In this document: positions 1-15,000 of the stretch, one piece after another
Layout of the letters: each line of letters starts with the position of its first letter
How positions within the stretch are numbered: position 1 is the stretch's first letter
Assembly (NCBI GenBank): GCA_000727475.1
Contig: KL647289.1
Span: forward strand, 2,957,450 to 3,021,449
Direction: 5' to 3'
From: Sarcocystis neurona
Lineage: Eukaryota; Apicomplexa; Conoidasida; Eucoccidiorida; Sarcocystidae
Length of the DNA stretch: 64,000 nucleotides
Notes under the pieces: generated by a model
Told to the model about the DNA's origin: nothing
What the model saw: only the letters and a program-made list of their open reading frames with translations
The model's database searches: none
Program-made: the position numbers and the translations under genes

Positions 1-98
1 CGACTCTACGAAGGGATTTCTTTCTTCCACTCCCCCCTGATCACTCCCTGCCGATGGGGAGATACCGCCCTGATGAGACTCTGACGTTCCTCTTTCAG

Positions 99-349
99 TG
101 GCACTAAGAAACGACTGCTCCCCTTCATTGACGCCTCCACTAAGCGGTGAATTTAACGGTGGAGAGGTAGAGGCGTCTAGAGTCCTGGTGGAAAATGATT
201 CGCTGGGAGTTTGGCGCGTACGTGAAAGAAAACACTTTGGCAGCTCCTGCTCTGCAACGCAGGAAGATGAAGAACGTAGAGAAGTACAGTTAAAAAGCGA
301 GAAACGAGAGAGAGATAATATCACGACTTCCACCCTAGGTCTTCAGTAG
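99..349 (+). CDS. 3'-terminal exon of an unidentified plus-strand gene
   Basis: An open stretch of about 83 codons follows a strong splice acceptor (pyrimidine-rich run ending in cag at 96-98) and ends in TAG at 347-349. Entry is in phase 1. The encoded tail is hydrophilic and rich in Glu, Arg and Lys near its end (motif KSEKRERDN), with no membrane segment. The upstream exons lie outside the window, so neither the start nor the function can be seen. It converges with the giant minus-strand gene whose last exon begins near 868. I do not recognise the family. Confidence 0.5.
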
Positions 350-867
350 CCTCAAGGGCCTTCACGAACGAGTGTCACTTGTGCCGTCAGACACATCCCT
401 CATATCGCAGCATCAAAACGTCTGCTCAGACCTAGCATCGCAGAACAAATATGTCCCCAAGTCGGCGCCGTACACGCATTTCGAGGCTTCGAAAGGAGCC
501 AGAGTGTATTCTACTTCTATCGCTGAATGTTTGTAGGAGTACGATAGCGGGGACACAGTCGAACTGGGAAAATCACTGAGCTACCTGACGCTGGGCAGGA
601 CGAGAACAGTGCAGGAAGTACAAACTGGTTGTTTCACCTTCCACCTTGCCGTTTACGAGGACCACAAGGGAAACAGTACCTTACTGAGACGAAAATAACC
701 CTACGATGTGTTCAAACGTACGGAAAGTAGATCACTCGCGCGGCTAGCTGCGTCGCAACCTAAAACGCCCCATCTAAGGTTCTCTGGGAAAACCATGCAG
801 ACACAGGGTATGGGAAGGACCACCGAGAGGGGTGCGCTTCCCGATACCTTTCAACGTGCGAAGGGTC

Positions 868-1672
868 TCAGCCAGCAGCGAAGATGCAATCGCACTCTTT
901 TTCCGTTTGGCATAGTTTACCTCTGCGATGAGCAGGAGACAGTGGGCACTTAGAAGGATGCGGAAGAGTCTCCGGAAATATCCTCAGGAAGCACTTCTGA
1001 ATTGATGTTGCCATGTACTTTCCTTCTCGAAGCAAATCAGAGCATTGTCTGAAGACTTCCTCGCAGCTCTCTCTGCAAAAGTCTTTCTCTGCCACTGTGT
1101 ACGTGACGGCCTCGAACTGGTCACAGCCTGAATCAACATAAGTAACGAACAAAGGTGCACTTCTTCGTACACGACTAAGTAACATTGTTTTCGACTGAGA
1201 CGACCCCAGCGTGAACGTGGAAGTCAGCGCGTTCCCGACGGCCTAATATGTCCAAAAAATCAATTTGCAGTTCTAGAAAAGAGTAGGAGGGCGTGGAACG
1301 GAAGCATAGACCGGAGCTACCGTAGCGTCGAGCGTTCAGTTACATAATATACTCGGTGTTGAGTCATAATTTCTGTTGATTTTGGAACTGCAGGCTTCTG
1401 CAGCGATGTCACCCTGATATGGAGAGGTCGAGGCGAAACGTGCGTGGCAACCAGGTTGGGAAATTTTCCTCGTGTTACATTCTTTCCTACGTTTGCATAT
1501 TGTTCGGCTTTTCGTGCCGCATGGCAGAGAGCTGGATTCAAAGAAGGGACGTTGTCAGTGGTTTAGAATTGCACGCGTGCTAAGACGCAGCCGCACGCTT
1601 GTGGATAGAACAATGTCGCAGGTGCGCCAACCGAGGTGCACCAGGCACTTTTCGTCGCCAGAGGAAGATAAT
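868..1672 (-). other. C-terminal Cys-rich exons of the giant gene (about 1575-1672, 1344-1413, 868-1127)
   Basis: The phases agree (1-0, 0-1, 1). The last exon has EKDFCRESCEEVFRQC, the same C-x3-C type as the exon at 8528, and reads to a stop at 868. A GTAAAC donor at 920 would instead add short exons further left. No membrane anchor is seen. Confidence 0.5.
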
Positions 1673-4600
1673 CTACGCAAGCATAACCACGAGGGCAAAA
1701 GCACTGCATGGTGCGTCACAATTTCTGGCCAGGAGGCATAACATATGGAACTTTATCAGCAACTTACTGACGTCAATTTGCCGGCAAAGCGGCAAGTCGA
1801 GGCAGTCGTCGACATGTTTACTTATTCGGGCTGCAGCACAACGCAAAGAGGAAAAGACGTACACATTCAGGTACACAAGCGGACACACTTCATACACAAG
1901 AAAGGCGAAAGAAAAACCTAGGAGTTTCCAGCACAAAAAACGCAACAGATGCCATCCCAAACACTCCTGCTACAGAAGTCATAAAGTGTGTCGACGCCAA
2001 GCACATATATTCCTGGTTGCTGTTTTCTTGTGTTTCAATCGGTGTCCACGCCTCCAACTCCTCCTGTAATTCCTGGATAATTTTGAACTAAACCGGTGCA
2101 CCAAGATGCCTGTACACGTGTCCAGAAGAAACCCAACGTGCAGGTGGTGCTGCCGATTCGCATGTGCATCAGCGAGCGTAAGTGACTATTCATGCGGAGA
2201 CGCAAGTGTGCAGGGTGATAAGGTCCACTAGTTGTACGTAACTCAGAGCCAAAGCTCCCGCGCACCTCCTGTCAGTCATGGGCAGACAGACGGGCAAGGA
2301 AAGCATTCGAGTAGGCGAGCGAACGAGTTGCGAGCCAGGTGTAACTCCAGCACTCAAAAACAAATCTGACTCCTTGTTCATCACATACGAAGGCGGTTAG
2401 TCGGTGTTTCATAGTAATTGATCTGTTCACTTCGCCCAGAGCACACAACGCGCATTGTTATCCAGTGACCGCAGAGTACGGGAAACCGACTACAAAGGCT
2501 GCGAGAGTGTCTTTTCAAGCACGCTTACCGCAAGCCTCTGATGGAAGAAAGCCACTAAAAGTCGCCTTGTAGCGGCGTGGTGGCCGTCCAGGATGAAAGA
2601 TGCACCTGCACAGAAGAGAAAGCACACAAGTGACAAATTAGAAAGACACGTGTTCCCTCACTGAAAAATTCGAAAGCTTGTCCCAGCTGCTCGAGGCCAA
2701 TTTTAGTCTGATGAGATCTACTTTGCAGACTACGTACGTGGAGACACGGCGCGGACATCGTGTTCAAGACCGCAGAGACACACGTCGTACGCACTTTTGA
2801 GAAGAACCTGCTGCAGTGACTCCGTCAAAGATATTGCATACTAATGTCTCACAGACGTTACAGAAGTGCAGAACACAAGCGTCAAAAAAAAGGGTCTGAG
2901 CCACCGTTATCAAAGTTAGAACGAACTCGCTCTCTACGCCTACAAAAGTGTTTGGCGGGATATCAGCAGACTTCAGGGAACTAATAACTGACAGCGCATG
3001 ACATGCGCGCTGCAGAAAAATTGAACGCACACACCCCGGAGCATTTCACTCAATTCAACGTCCTGCTCTCTTTGCGCACAAGGTTCTAATTCTTAGCACA
3101 CAGTTGAAACAAATTAAAACCACACTCAGTCAACCAGCTGAGCGAAGAATGCGTAAATGACCCGCCGTTCAAGAAGAAGAGTCACTTGTCACCCTATCTC
3201 GTTTCATAGTAGACGCGCGTAGTGCACTGGAGAGTATCATGTACTTTGTTGTTGAATATCTGCAAAATATCCTCGGCGCTCCGCCAGAGAAGGTGACAGT
3301 CGGGCTCTTCAGGTCGTAACAACCCTGGTTCACACTTGCGCCTTACGACGTTCTGAGGCGACTGACACAAAAGGTCACGGTGGCTTCGTGTTGGCCAGTT
3401 CCTTCCCGCAGTAACTTTGCACAGTATTTAACAGTGGAGATGCGCCCGTGATAGTGCTGCGCAGTACTGAGTTATGGACATGCGCATAGTAGTTCTGCAG
3501 ACTGTTCAATAGTGAACGAGCCCAGAGTTCTATCCTACGGCGAACGTTCCGGAGGCGAGTCTTCTGAACACGAGCCCTTCTTACGGCGCATCACATCCTG
3601 ACCACGACAGCCACGGGGGACACGCTGTCTCGTATCGAGATGCCATCCCGTCCAGCTGATCGAAATACTCCGGAACAGTGACTCTTCCTGCAGGCGGTAA
3701 ATCCCCGTTATTGCGTGCCAGTCCGTCAGGGCGTCGCTGGCGGACGACTCGAGCCAAGTAGGGAGGTTTCGACGGTCGTGCTTGTGGCTTTCTCTCATTG
3801 CCTCCCTTGACGTTGCTGCGGCCGTCTGTGTGTTCTGCCGCCGAAGTGTCCCCCTGACGCTCTTCCGCCGCCCTTGCCTCAGTCAGTTTCCCATCACTCC
3901 CATGAACTCCTTCTTGTTCGACGTTGCTGGAGTCGACTGGGCGTTCTGCCGCTGAAGTGTCGTCCTGACGCTCTGGCTTTGCGTCAGGCAATTTCCCATC
4001 ACTCTCGTGGACTCCACCGTCGTGTCTGACATTGCTGGAGCCGTCTGCGCGTTCTGTCGCTAAAGTGGTCTCCTGATGCTCTTCCGCTGATCCTGCGACG
4101 GGTGATTCCCCACCATTAGACGTAGGAACGGGCGAGCCGATGTCTTGTTTTTGCACGTCACTGCCTGTATCTGGATTTGAAATGTTACCAGCTGAGTCCC
4201 CGTCCCCTTTAGCTGTCAAATCGAGCACGGAAAGGTTACTGCCGGTAAAGAGAAGGGAGGCGGTTCCGAGAGAAGTATGTTGGCTCTGTTGCGTGAAGTC
4301 AGCGTAGAGACTTGCAGCGGCTTCGGAGTGGGCCCCGCGGCTTGGCCGCACTTTTTCGGATTGGCCTGCGTCTTCGGCAACCAACGGATCCACGTCGTCA
4401 GATAATAAGTCACCTGAGAGCAAGTCATGATCGAGCTCAATCGCCTACAACCAAGACGTGCATTCAGAGTTTTTACTGAAGTTGCGTCGGACTCTCAATG
4501 AGTGAAATCCAAGACAATCAACTCCAGAAGAGTTAACTCGAAGGCGCCCAAAGTTCTTGCAAATTTTAAAGATGTAAGTGGTACAACACTGGTTTCTTAG

Positions 4601-7600
4601 CTGTCAAGCATTCACGGGGCAGGCCTCTTCAACACTGTAAAGTAACGAACGGAAAACCGTGCACGAAAGCGCTGAACGAAAGAAACGAATCCTGAGGGAC
4701 AAGCAAACAGTATACCGGCATATTTGTCGCCGCACCAGAAAGTTACTTTTTATCTTAAACTCGACCTGATTCTGACCCAAATGGTGGATGTGAAGGACCA
4801 CGTGATGCACGGCCAGAAAGAAAGAGCCAAGGTAGTAAGAACGTGGGAAACAAAAAGCTTCTGCTATAGTGGGGTACAACTCCCGATGTGTCAGCATGGC
4901 TCCCTGAGCTGTACTTGCCTACCCGAAGTGAACACAGCAGGTGCGAAAACAGCCTGTCTTCGTAGATAGAAGGGAACAATACGTTTGCTCCCTGCTACAA
5001 GAGTCATTCATAATCTATGCTTGCCTTACAGAACGTGGGAGTGAAATCACTCTGCAAGAATTTCCCTTATGTTTTGGAATTCGTTATGAAGCTCTTTTCC
5101 GAATAGCATTCAACTTGTTCTGTTGTATCTCTTCGTGATTCTCTACTGCATACAACGAATTCACAGGCGGTATGTGCAAATTCCCACGTATACACCTGTG
5201 CCACCTCAGAGCAGGTAAGCGGTATAAAGCTCACAATCTCTCAGTCCTTCTTGGAGCAATGAGAACTGCAACGGGAAAAAAAGTCGAATCGGGGAGCAGG
5301 GCACACTTTCTGTACCAGCAGAAATCTCTCGTTACTTCCCAGGGACGAAGGTGAAGCACCCAAAGCGCCTTCACCTCAGAAGAGTTGACACGTCTGTACA
5401 AGGAGACGCAAGTGTGACATTATCTGCCGCGCTTCAGAGCAAGGTGCACACCGCAGTCCACCCATTGGCAGGCGCGACGGTGCTGGGAAGGATTTCCGTG
5501 AACAGCTATTCAGAAAATAGTAATACAAGGTATGCATGGAGATTCTTGACGCAAAACCCCCAAATCACATTAGTAACCATACAGTAATGGTGAACAACTA
5601 CAGCGTTTTTGATAGTGAAGTTCCTTGGGATACGACTGCCACCCTGTACGGGTCTTCAACGATCATCTACAAAATGAAGCGTATCCTCCTCACCTTCGTC
5701 ATAAGCACCGATCGTTTCATAGATCTCGTACTCGTCCACGCAGTCCCTTAATTCAAGGAAGTTGTCGTCGGCGCAGGCCTCATTATAATCATACACGTAT
5801 TTAACCCTCGCTTGGACAAACGCCATCGCATTTCCAACAAATGTTTCGGCGCATTCTCCCCAGTCACTCCACTCGCTCATCCAGCAGACTTCACCGCACA
5901 CTGGCAAGTCATCGCAAGCCTTCGTCTCCAACAAAGGAGGAAAATCGTTCGACCCACCAACATATTGGAATCGCCTTCGCGTGCGAACAGGGACCGCCTG
6001 ATCTGTGCGGCAGGTCGCCGAACAGCCTCCCCATTCTAGCCACTCGCTCAATATGGGGACGTCTAGCACTGGACTGCTTGGAGAAGGAGGAGCGGCCGCC
6101 GTCTCCTTGGAAGTCTGTACTGTGGGGGCATACGGTCACACACGCAAGGAGGGCAGGCACATGCAAAGATCCGCCCCGTCGCCTCTTAGTGCCAGAGAAA
6201 GCGGTAGAGGGCCAGCTGCACCTTTCGCGTGGAGGCTCCAAACGAACTCGAAGGGACCGCCACACAAGAGAAGTATGTTGTCACGGAACAAAACATCACC
6301 AGGAAAACGGAGCGGTGCAATCTGGCCAGTACTGGGGCCAGCAGCACGGCTTAGAGCGCAAGTGACCGGTATTGCAGCGCACAAGCATACAAAGTTGCGC
6401 GCGAGTCAGCGCGAAAAACCGCGTATAACACTACTAAGATTGAAGTGTATACACAAACGACGACGAGCCAAGTGAAGCGTAAAACGGAGCTACCCGACTC
6501 TTGATGATCATTTCCGCAAGCGTGCCGAGTGAAAAGCACACGTGGTACGTATTTGTGCGTGGTCGGGACGAAACAACATGTGGTAGGCCTGTCTATGAGA
6601 CAGAATAACGCTGACAGCTACCTCGTCCTGACGAGGAAACGGGGTCCCTAAAACCAGGAGAAAGATGAGAATGACTCTCGTACACTGTAGTCAGCTAATT
6701 TCATGGGGAACCTTCCTACTTCTTCCGCAGCTCCTGGCAGCGACCAGTCACACACGGCACAATCCAAGCTCCAAGAGAGAAACCCGTCGCGCGAGTCAAG
6801 TCCTCCCCCAAACCCAAACACACCGTTCCATATAAACCCCCGTAAACAATTACTTTCCCAGATATACAGCGGGTGAGCGAGGTGGCAGAGTAAGGAGATA
6901 TATTACAGACGGACATGTTGACCCCGGACTGTGCACTGACTGGCCTTTTCGCATTGTTGCTACCGACGCGGCGTGCGTGACGAATGTAAAAGTTGCTCAC
7001 TGAAGAGAATCCAGGTTACTACCGGAACAGCGGAATGGATTCGTTGTAACACAGAAATAGAAGAAACGTAATAAAAAGGCTCCTTACTGGTACAGAAGAC
7101 GTGTGTCCAACGAGAGCGACACAGGGAGTCGCCGCTAGGCACCGCAACATCGTCCAGCTTCAGGTCGAGATCGGAGTACACCGGAGGAGGAATTTGCTTC
7201 CAGGTTAACGGGCCGGATTGCTTTCTGTTGCCCAGTTGCACTGCCTCACATAAGTTTTCGGGGGTGGCAAAGCCTCTTGTCACTGGAGTCGCGAACGTAG
7301 GCGACTGCCGTTCCTCACAAAACGTTTGGACAGCTTCTCGCAGGGCTGCCCGGTTTAGTATTTGCTGTTCTACGGCGCTGCTGGAGCAAGCGTGCGTGCC
7401 CTGAGGACACTTGCATGTCCTGGTGTCTACGTCCCAGCCAGCGAAAGACTTCAACTCAGGACTAGACATGTCTACGATCGTACACTGCGAGGCTGAGAGG
7501 GAAGGTCGCACACAAGACGGCAAAGAGAGTACGCGCAGATGACGACAAGGGTGAATTGAAGTACGCAGACTGTGAAACGTGTCCTGATCTTATAGCAAGA

Positions 7601-9015
7601 CGACAACTGTGAGACGCAGTGCTAGCAGTAACATCACAAACTCTACCAAAACTGGCTGTCTGCAATCTATTTGAAAAGGAGGCGGAATAGAAACGGCTGT
7701 TGAAGATGACAGATACTGAGCCTCTGACTACGACGGGTAAACCCAGCAAACGAGGACGACCAGCACACTATGACGTGCGTTGACGAATGGTTGGAGCTCA
7801 GTTTGAATGTTGCGATATGGAAGACAACGATCAGAAAATACGGAGAGTAGGACCAGACGCGTTCTCCAATCTACGGACAGCAGGAATCGCTTACCGCTAC
7901 TGTCATCTTCATTCTCCTGGGCCGTGTCGAAGCTGTCCTGATCCCGCCGCTCTGAACACAACAACAAATTTGCTTGATACAATTGAAGCGGTTGAGTCCG
8001 CCTAGAATAAGTTGGCAGCTCACGTGGCTGCAGTGCACAAAGTAACACCCGAGAGTCGCACCCGACGCACTATATTTTTTTTAAAAAGGAGTTGATCTCT
8101 AAGCTTTCTGGGCAGCCTCAACAACCTCGATATTTCAGCAACGGTAGTCGCTACGGAGGTCACCCACACCTTGTACAATGTAGAAGAAGACTTGTTTCAC
8201 ATGTACTGGGGAAAGAATGTACGAAGTAAAGGTGCGACCGACAAAACAAACTGCCTTGCGTATACGTAAAAGGCCATTAGGCGACACGACTTTCGCAGAT
8301 CCCGCGGGCAAAAGCAAACGTCTCCACATCTGAGCCGACTGCTTCTGGCTCGCTGCTCTTCGTGTGCCATTTTAGGCAGACAATAGGAAGGCGTGTTGCC
8401 CCTGGACGGATACGTACATACTCGCGTAAACAACAACGTATGTCTAGGTACGCAGTAGTTCTATGTACGTGTGTGCGACACGGGACGAATTTATTGCCTT
8501 CCGCTGAACGCAGTCAAAGGAGCCTACGCTGCATAAGGCGGCACTGCGCAAAGAACTCGATAGGACCCAGCGCACGCAAGCATAACCGCTTGTCAGGATG
8601 TCGCTCGCAGAGTGATGCAACGAGGTCTTCACAGATTTCCTTGCAACGTTTGTCTTCCGCAGCTCGGCACTGCCTCAGACATTCTCTGCTGGTTCTTGGC
8701 AGCTTGGCTTCGCAGACTCCACGACAAGCTCCCTCGTTGTACGAGTCCCCCTCTACACATGTGTCCACGCATTGATTCATTGTGCTCTCCATGTCGCCGT
8801 CCTCCTCGGAACACTGCTCCTCACAGCTAGCAGACCTAGCTCGGACGAACTGCATGCAGATGCGAGCCACAGCCGCAAAAACAGCACCTGCTAGCGTTTA
8901 CGTATAGGCGAGTATATATATATATGCGTGTAACACATGCATTCATACATACATACATATGTATATACGTACGTATGTGTGTAGAGAAAGATACACGCAG
9001 CGATTCACGAACTGG

Positions 9016-9046
<31 letters not shown>

Positions 9047-12000
9047 AACATCGAAGACAAGTGATCCCCCTTTCCGTCTCTTTTTCTCCTTATATATTTA
9101 TGTGCATTTATGCATACATACAGTGTGCCAACAAGTCAGACGGAAGGTAGAGTAAGACAGATGATGCAAGCAGCCTCCACCCTAGCGCTCGCAGTCCAAG
9201 TTGGACTGTCGTCCTAAACAGATTCGCGCACCGTCAACAAGCGCCAGGGAACTTCTTGGCTGTGTCACAAATGCAACTGCCTACGAAGACGCCAGCAGGC
9301 CTTCAAGTTTTTTGCGACAGGTCGAGTGTGCGGGGAAGATCGCCTCCCAGCCTTGCTGACAGAGTAACTAACACGGAGCTGCCTACGACGTTCCTCGATA
9401 ATGAAGTTGTGGCGCTTCGTCTCGTCTGGTGCTACAGCGGACTGCAAATTTATCCGGTCCCCTTGAGCCGTGAAGCCGGCGAACGCAGGTGTGTCGCGCG
9501 TACACGGGACGACACTAATACGCCTGGCGGCTGCAGAAGTGCTTGCGTGTGTGAGATTTGCATGAGCCTACGTAGCTCAGACCTCTGAGATTTGCATGAG
9601 CCTACGTAGCTCAGATCTCCTCGAGCCACACAGCAGAGGATAATCAGCCTTGAAGTACGGGAGTATCAGGAAAGAGGTCAAGGTGAGGATCGGTTTGCAC
9701 GAAAGACAGGCGTTACACACCATCAGCCCCCGTTTTCTGGCCATCCATACTGAAAACTGACGCAGCACCTGCTGAGAAAATGCACTACTGACGAGAGACG
9801 AAAGAGCTCAACAGAGCCCATCGAAACGCGAAAATTTTCTCCTCGGTTGCTGCTGGAGGAACGTGCACGTGAGCAGTGTGGTCGTGATTGTGTCTGCTAG
9901 TGAGCAGACGGGGGTACACTACAGGTGCGCAATACTCGTTGATTGCAGGGACTCTGGCTAGGGGATTCTTAGATTCGAAAGGCCGCACCTGATGAGCGAC
10001 GACGTCCTCGCAGGGCGTTTCCAAATCGTCTGCGAGCACCGGCAGCATAGACACAGTGCCGTTTCACGCAAGCGGCCTGGGTAGCGTAAAACATTAAGAG
10101 CATGTTGCACAGAACAGTATGCGAGGTCACAACTAGCAAAAAGTCTCCAGGCACCAGCGTTAGACAAAATTCGAAACAGTGAAGACAAAAGCTATCATTG
10201 CTGCTGCGGGGGAGGACACAGGACCAGAAGAAGTCGCACGCAACGACTACGGCGAGCTCTCCACGTAGTTCAAATCTGGTTGTGGATACAACCATCGTCC
10301 ACATTTTTCCCTCCTCGAATTGCTCCCTGCTGACGACAAATCGCTCGTAAGATAGAGAAGTCTCTGCCCATCGAAAAGAGCAACTCAATGTGGAGCATGA
10401 AACGCAGGTCACAGCTAGCTGCCTCAACAGGCCCAACGTCATATGATTTGCTGGTACGCCTTTACAACTCGGCGCCCGTAAAGAATTCCAGAAGACGCGA
10501 CAACGGTGCCCTTTGAAGCTATCGTAAATCGTTTTCAGGAACGTGGCACACGTAGCTCGTAACGCGTGTTCTCCCCCCAGCAAAAACAAGAACTCCCGTT
10601 CTCGAAAGATATTATTCTGAGGTACAGACAACTGTGCTGCAGGATTAAGCAGTACAATCTCTCAACTACATAGACCCCCACGATGGAGCACGAGTCTTAC
10701 CCTTCCCGGTGAGGACCAGAGGAGCGGATTCCACTGCAGCAACAAAGACACGCCAACAGAAGCAGCTCAAGGAAAGCCGGTGACAAGTCTACACAGGAGG
10801 TGTCGTTGGCAACTGAGCTGTCTTATCAGAATTTGTTTGTAACGATCGGTCACCGAGACGCAATAGGGTACTGCTGAGTATAGACGGACAGAAGATTGTC
10901 AGCCGTCGCCCCTGCTGACCCCCCCCCAATACCAGAACTCTTGTCTTCAACGGTAACAACCTACCTGCCATCCAGAATCGCACTCGCATGCACCGCAAGT
11001 AAAGGAGAAATGTTATTCAGACCCGTAGAAATCAAACACGTCGCATGCATTGCCATCCGACTTCTACTCGTGCGATGTCTGTCGTAACTTCTGCAACAAC
11101 CGAGACTGTATTCGTACACAGTTCTAGCATCAAAAGACGTACACGTTGAAAAACACGTAGCTCGCTTCAAACGAAGATAACAGCTAATTCGCAAAAAGGT
11201 ACAAAGTCTCCAACTTTCGCAGACGGCTACTTGATTGGCACAGACGGGAAAGGACATGATACACCTCCGTGTACATCTCTGATTTTTCAATAGCAGCCTT
11301 CCCGAGTGCAAGTGTTCACTAGTGGATAGACCCACTTGTACACACGTAAGAGAATCCAGTTGCAAACCCATACGTCTACACTGACAGTATCTCAATAATA
11401 TGTTGCAGAGACAGCTGTACGTAGCATGCCCCGGGACTGACGACGGTCCTGACTCTAAGATACAATCCAGGCACGTATGCCCGCGCCGTGGAAGTTGGAG
11501 GAAGGCTGTTTGGTCCCGGGTGCCTTGTGGTTTTGCGTGGAGGGCTTATCAACTTACATGCTTCGACCAAAAGCCCTACGTATTTAGTGAAGTCTCTGGC
11601 GTCGGCAACACCGTAACTGCCTCTAGATGAACAGATACGTTTCCAGGGCAGTAGTTTCCAGTTGATGCCATTCATGTCTGGCCGCTGCTGCAGGACTATG
11701 GCGTCCGTGGGCCGCATGCCTTTTGGGTCAAAGCGGAGCACCGGTGTGGCGAATACGTGTGAATGCTTGTTAACCCTTTCTCCGATGGGGTCCCGCTGAC
11801 TCGAATTTAAGGTCCAGTGGAGGCTGTCAACGAAGAATGTCTGAAGAGACAAGGCATAAACACAAAGGCGACCAATAAAAAGTGCTCGTTCCACGAGTGA
11901 TGAAGTTCCTTCATACGGATAAATCAGCCTACGTGTGTATGCGTTTGCAGCGCGGCATCATTAACAAACTTGACGAATGTGAGATTATCACAGAAAAGCC

Positions 12001-15000
12001 TGACCCCCTCTACTTTTTTATTTGCCCGCTCAATACGTAGTTGTCAACCAGTAGTGGATATCAGCGGCTACGCATGGGCGACGTAGGATATGCGAGAGTA
12101 GTTATAGTTGAATCTGTATCGGAGCGCCTAGAGCGTCAGCCTGGTCAAGCAACGAAACACACGGGTCCATCCACGCCACAGAAACGCGTGTTTAAAAGGG
12201 TGATTGCCCACCCAAAAGGGAATTACGGTAGCAACCACCAGCAACTGCAGGACAATCCCGAGCACGCGTTCAAAAATGGAGGAAGCAAAGTCTTCTCAGA
12301 CGGTGTGCACGCATAACGGACGCTCCGTTTGTGTTCGCTCAGTTGGTGCATAGGACGAACCACATTGACTCGGAAGCAAAATGCGAAAGCAACAGCACAT
12401 CAACGCAACAAAATCGGAGAGACGGGCTTGTTGGGAGCCAGTTCGCTGAAAAAGGTGGAATTCTCCGTCACGAAGCTGAAGAAAAGCAAACACTTTAGAG
12501 AGTCGCCTTGAACGTTTTCCGGGGCTCACGACGTCCCGTAAGTCGACAAAGTTCTCGAAATACAGTGATTATTTGATAGCTTACTCCGTGACGTCTAGGT
12601 GTACGTGCTAGGGGGGAATATTCTCAGAGAATTATGTAATAATTTTATTATTACTGAGCAACGTTTACCTCAATCCTGCGGCGGCTGAGAGTGGGAGGAA
12701 TTCCGAAAGACAATTCTGGACTCTGCTTTCCAATGAACACCAGGCCCACGACGACAGAAGAAAACCGCGAAGGCGTCTCTTCAAGCAAGGCAATTTCTGC
12801 CCCCCAAGAGTGCAAGCTAGTGACACCAACTGACACGGCCTCTACAGAAGTGTTGGGCGGATTGATTTGCTGAACTTGAAGGAGCACAACGGCCTGTATT
12901 CAGATCAGCAGAATCACACACGCCATTGGTAACGGAATGTGTGACGTGATACCTTATATTCGCTTGCACAGGCGAAGAAAAACGGACCACAGCAAATCAC
13001 CAGTTAGATGTAAATAGACTAGCACAGCAGCATGCATCATGCTACGTAAGAATCGGATTTATATGTACGCGTGGTAGGAAAGCACGCCTTCGTGCAGCCA
13101 GCCGGCACCCCGGTCCGTCATTTCCAAGGAAGCACATTAAACTGCACACCCTACGCAACTCACTTTTCTTCAACAGGGTTGAAGAGGGAATCTTCTGTCG
13201 GACACGTGGGAAGTTTGTTTACTTTTGGGATAGTCACACAGCAGTAAAAACAACAGTAGACGGTTATCAAGATTCACTGGAATACCTAGATAACAATGTG
13301 CTCATGGCGGGGGTTCCACCAGTTCAACAGTACAGAGTTTCGATTGTGCACAGATGCAGGAGCACCCGAGTCGAGAGAGAGAGCACAAGGGCCAGTCCGT
13401 GTCGCCACAAACCGCATTACCTCATAGGAAAATCGCAAATTTTCAAAGTCAACGCGCACAGGTAAATTCTTGGGAGGATTGAGTTCCACTTTGAGCGCCC
13501 GAATGCCGTTTTCCGCGTTCCGAGGCATATGTCTTCCCTCAGTTAAAGCCAGCCAAGGTACCAATGCCGCGTCGTGCACAGTAACTGCAGGAAAGAGAAG
13601 TATGAGAAAGAGTCAGAGCGGCATTTGAGCCCTTCAGTTGCTTTGACGTGGCTACATTTGTTACTGTGAACGGCGCGACGGGTCTGCCGTCCTCCCGCCT
13701 CTCCAGATTGTCTCAAATAGATGTCTAACAAAAGCGAGCTGTTACAGGCAGACCTGCCTTACTGTGTAACAGCCTCCCCGTGACGGTAACGAAGAGACTA
13801 GTGTATGATTGCCAAATCACACGAATGCAGCAGATTTGGCCCAAGAAACAGTTTCCCCACAGCGGCCACGGCCGACACTTTTCTCGCACTAACATCAATT
13901 AGGCTTCAACGCTTGCACGTTCCCCTAGAGGACTGAAAAACAAGGAGAGAGAATTACCATGGTTTTGTGAGAAATCAGGTATGCCGTGTATACAGAAGTA
14001 TTGCGAATTGAAAAAATGGATGCCGAGGGACGCGCCAAAACACATTGAAAACACATCCCAGCAAGCTGTTGTCTACCGTAATGGTGGATTCCCGCAAAGT
14101 AAGCGGTTCCGAAAGCAGGGTAATGTTCGAAGAGACTATTATGTCACCGGTTTTGACTTGGCGGGAAACTGCAAATCTCTGCGTGCAGACACTGTGGATA
14201 TGCGCACCCAAAGTTCGTATTACCTGTATGAGTACATCCTTTCCGGAACAATTTCACCCGGAAACCTGCTTTAGTGACATCACGGATAAGGGGGGTCAAG
14301 AAGGGAGATTCATCTTCGGGTAGTCCCGCTATGACTATCGGTACACTGTCGAACTTGGTGGAGAACGTCACACTCTGCCACGCCGATGTCGCGATTGTCC
14401 AACCGGCCTGCATGTCTCCTTCTTTGCACGCAATCAACCAGCAGAAGAATGTGCAGAATTCTAGATAAGGCACTTCCATCCATGCAAGGCCTGGTTCAAC
14501 AGACGGAAATTGATATCAAGTACTTAGCTCCTTTGTCACAGGTCAGACGCGTACGAGGGCAGAGAGCTGTTTGTCCTCAGCTTGCTGCTGTTGGTGGCTT
14601 TGGTTGCTCGCAGAAACCACGCTAAAAAAAGATGCTTTTCATAAAACTGTTAGGGTTGATGCACTCTCGCAGCAACAGTTAATCCAACTAGAGTGGAAGA
14701 AAGACTTGCAGCGCGAGCACCTCCATACAGGCAAAGAAAACCATATGCAGGCAGAAGTGGAATCCCTCTTTAATACAGGGAGCAAAGCCGAATGTATCAG
14801 TTATTCTTGCTGACGCCCAGAGCCAGCTCATACGATCTACAGGGTAAGTAACAAATGAAGCGAAACACATAATTCAAGTACGGATTCAATCAGTCCGAAA
14901 GTTTCACGATGTGAGTAGTGCTTTGGAACAATATACTTTTCTCAAAACCGTAGATTGGGCAGCATATGCCTATGCAGTTCGTCGTCGACAAAATGTATCC

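Noticed and set aside
4780..4920. Hydrophobic stretch (FLFPTFLLPWLFLSG) as a transmembrane helix of the giant protein
   Set aside because: Two frames are open after the acceptor at about 4919, and a membrane span there would place later TSP1 repeats inside the cell; not supported enough to annotate.
9552..9620. Text resembling a tRNA D-arm (gtagctcag)
   Set aside because: No acceptor stem, anticodon arm or T-arm can be formed around it; the motif is part of a 34-bp tandem duplication.
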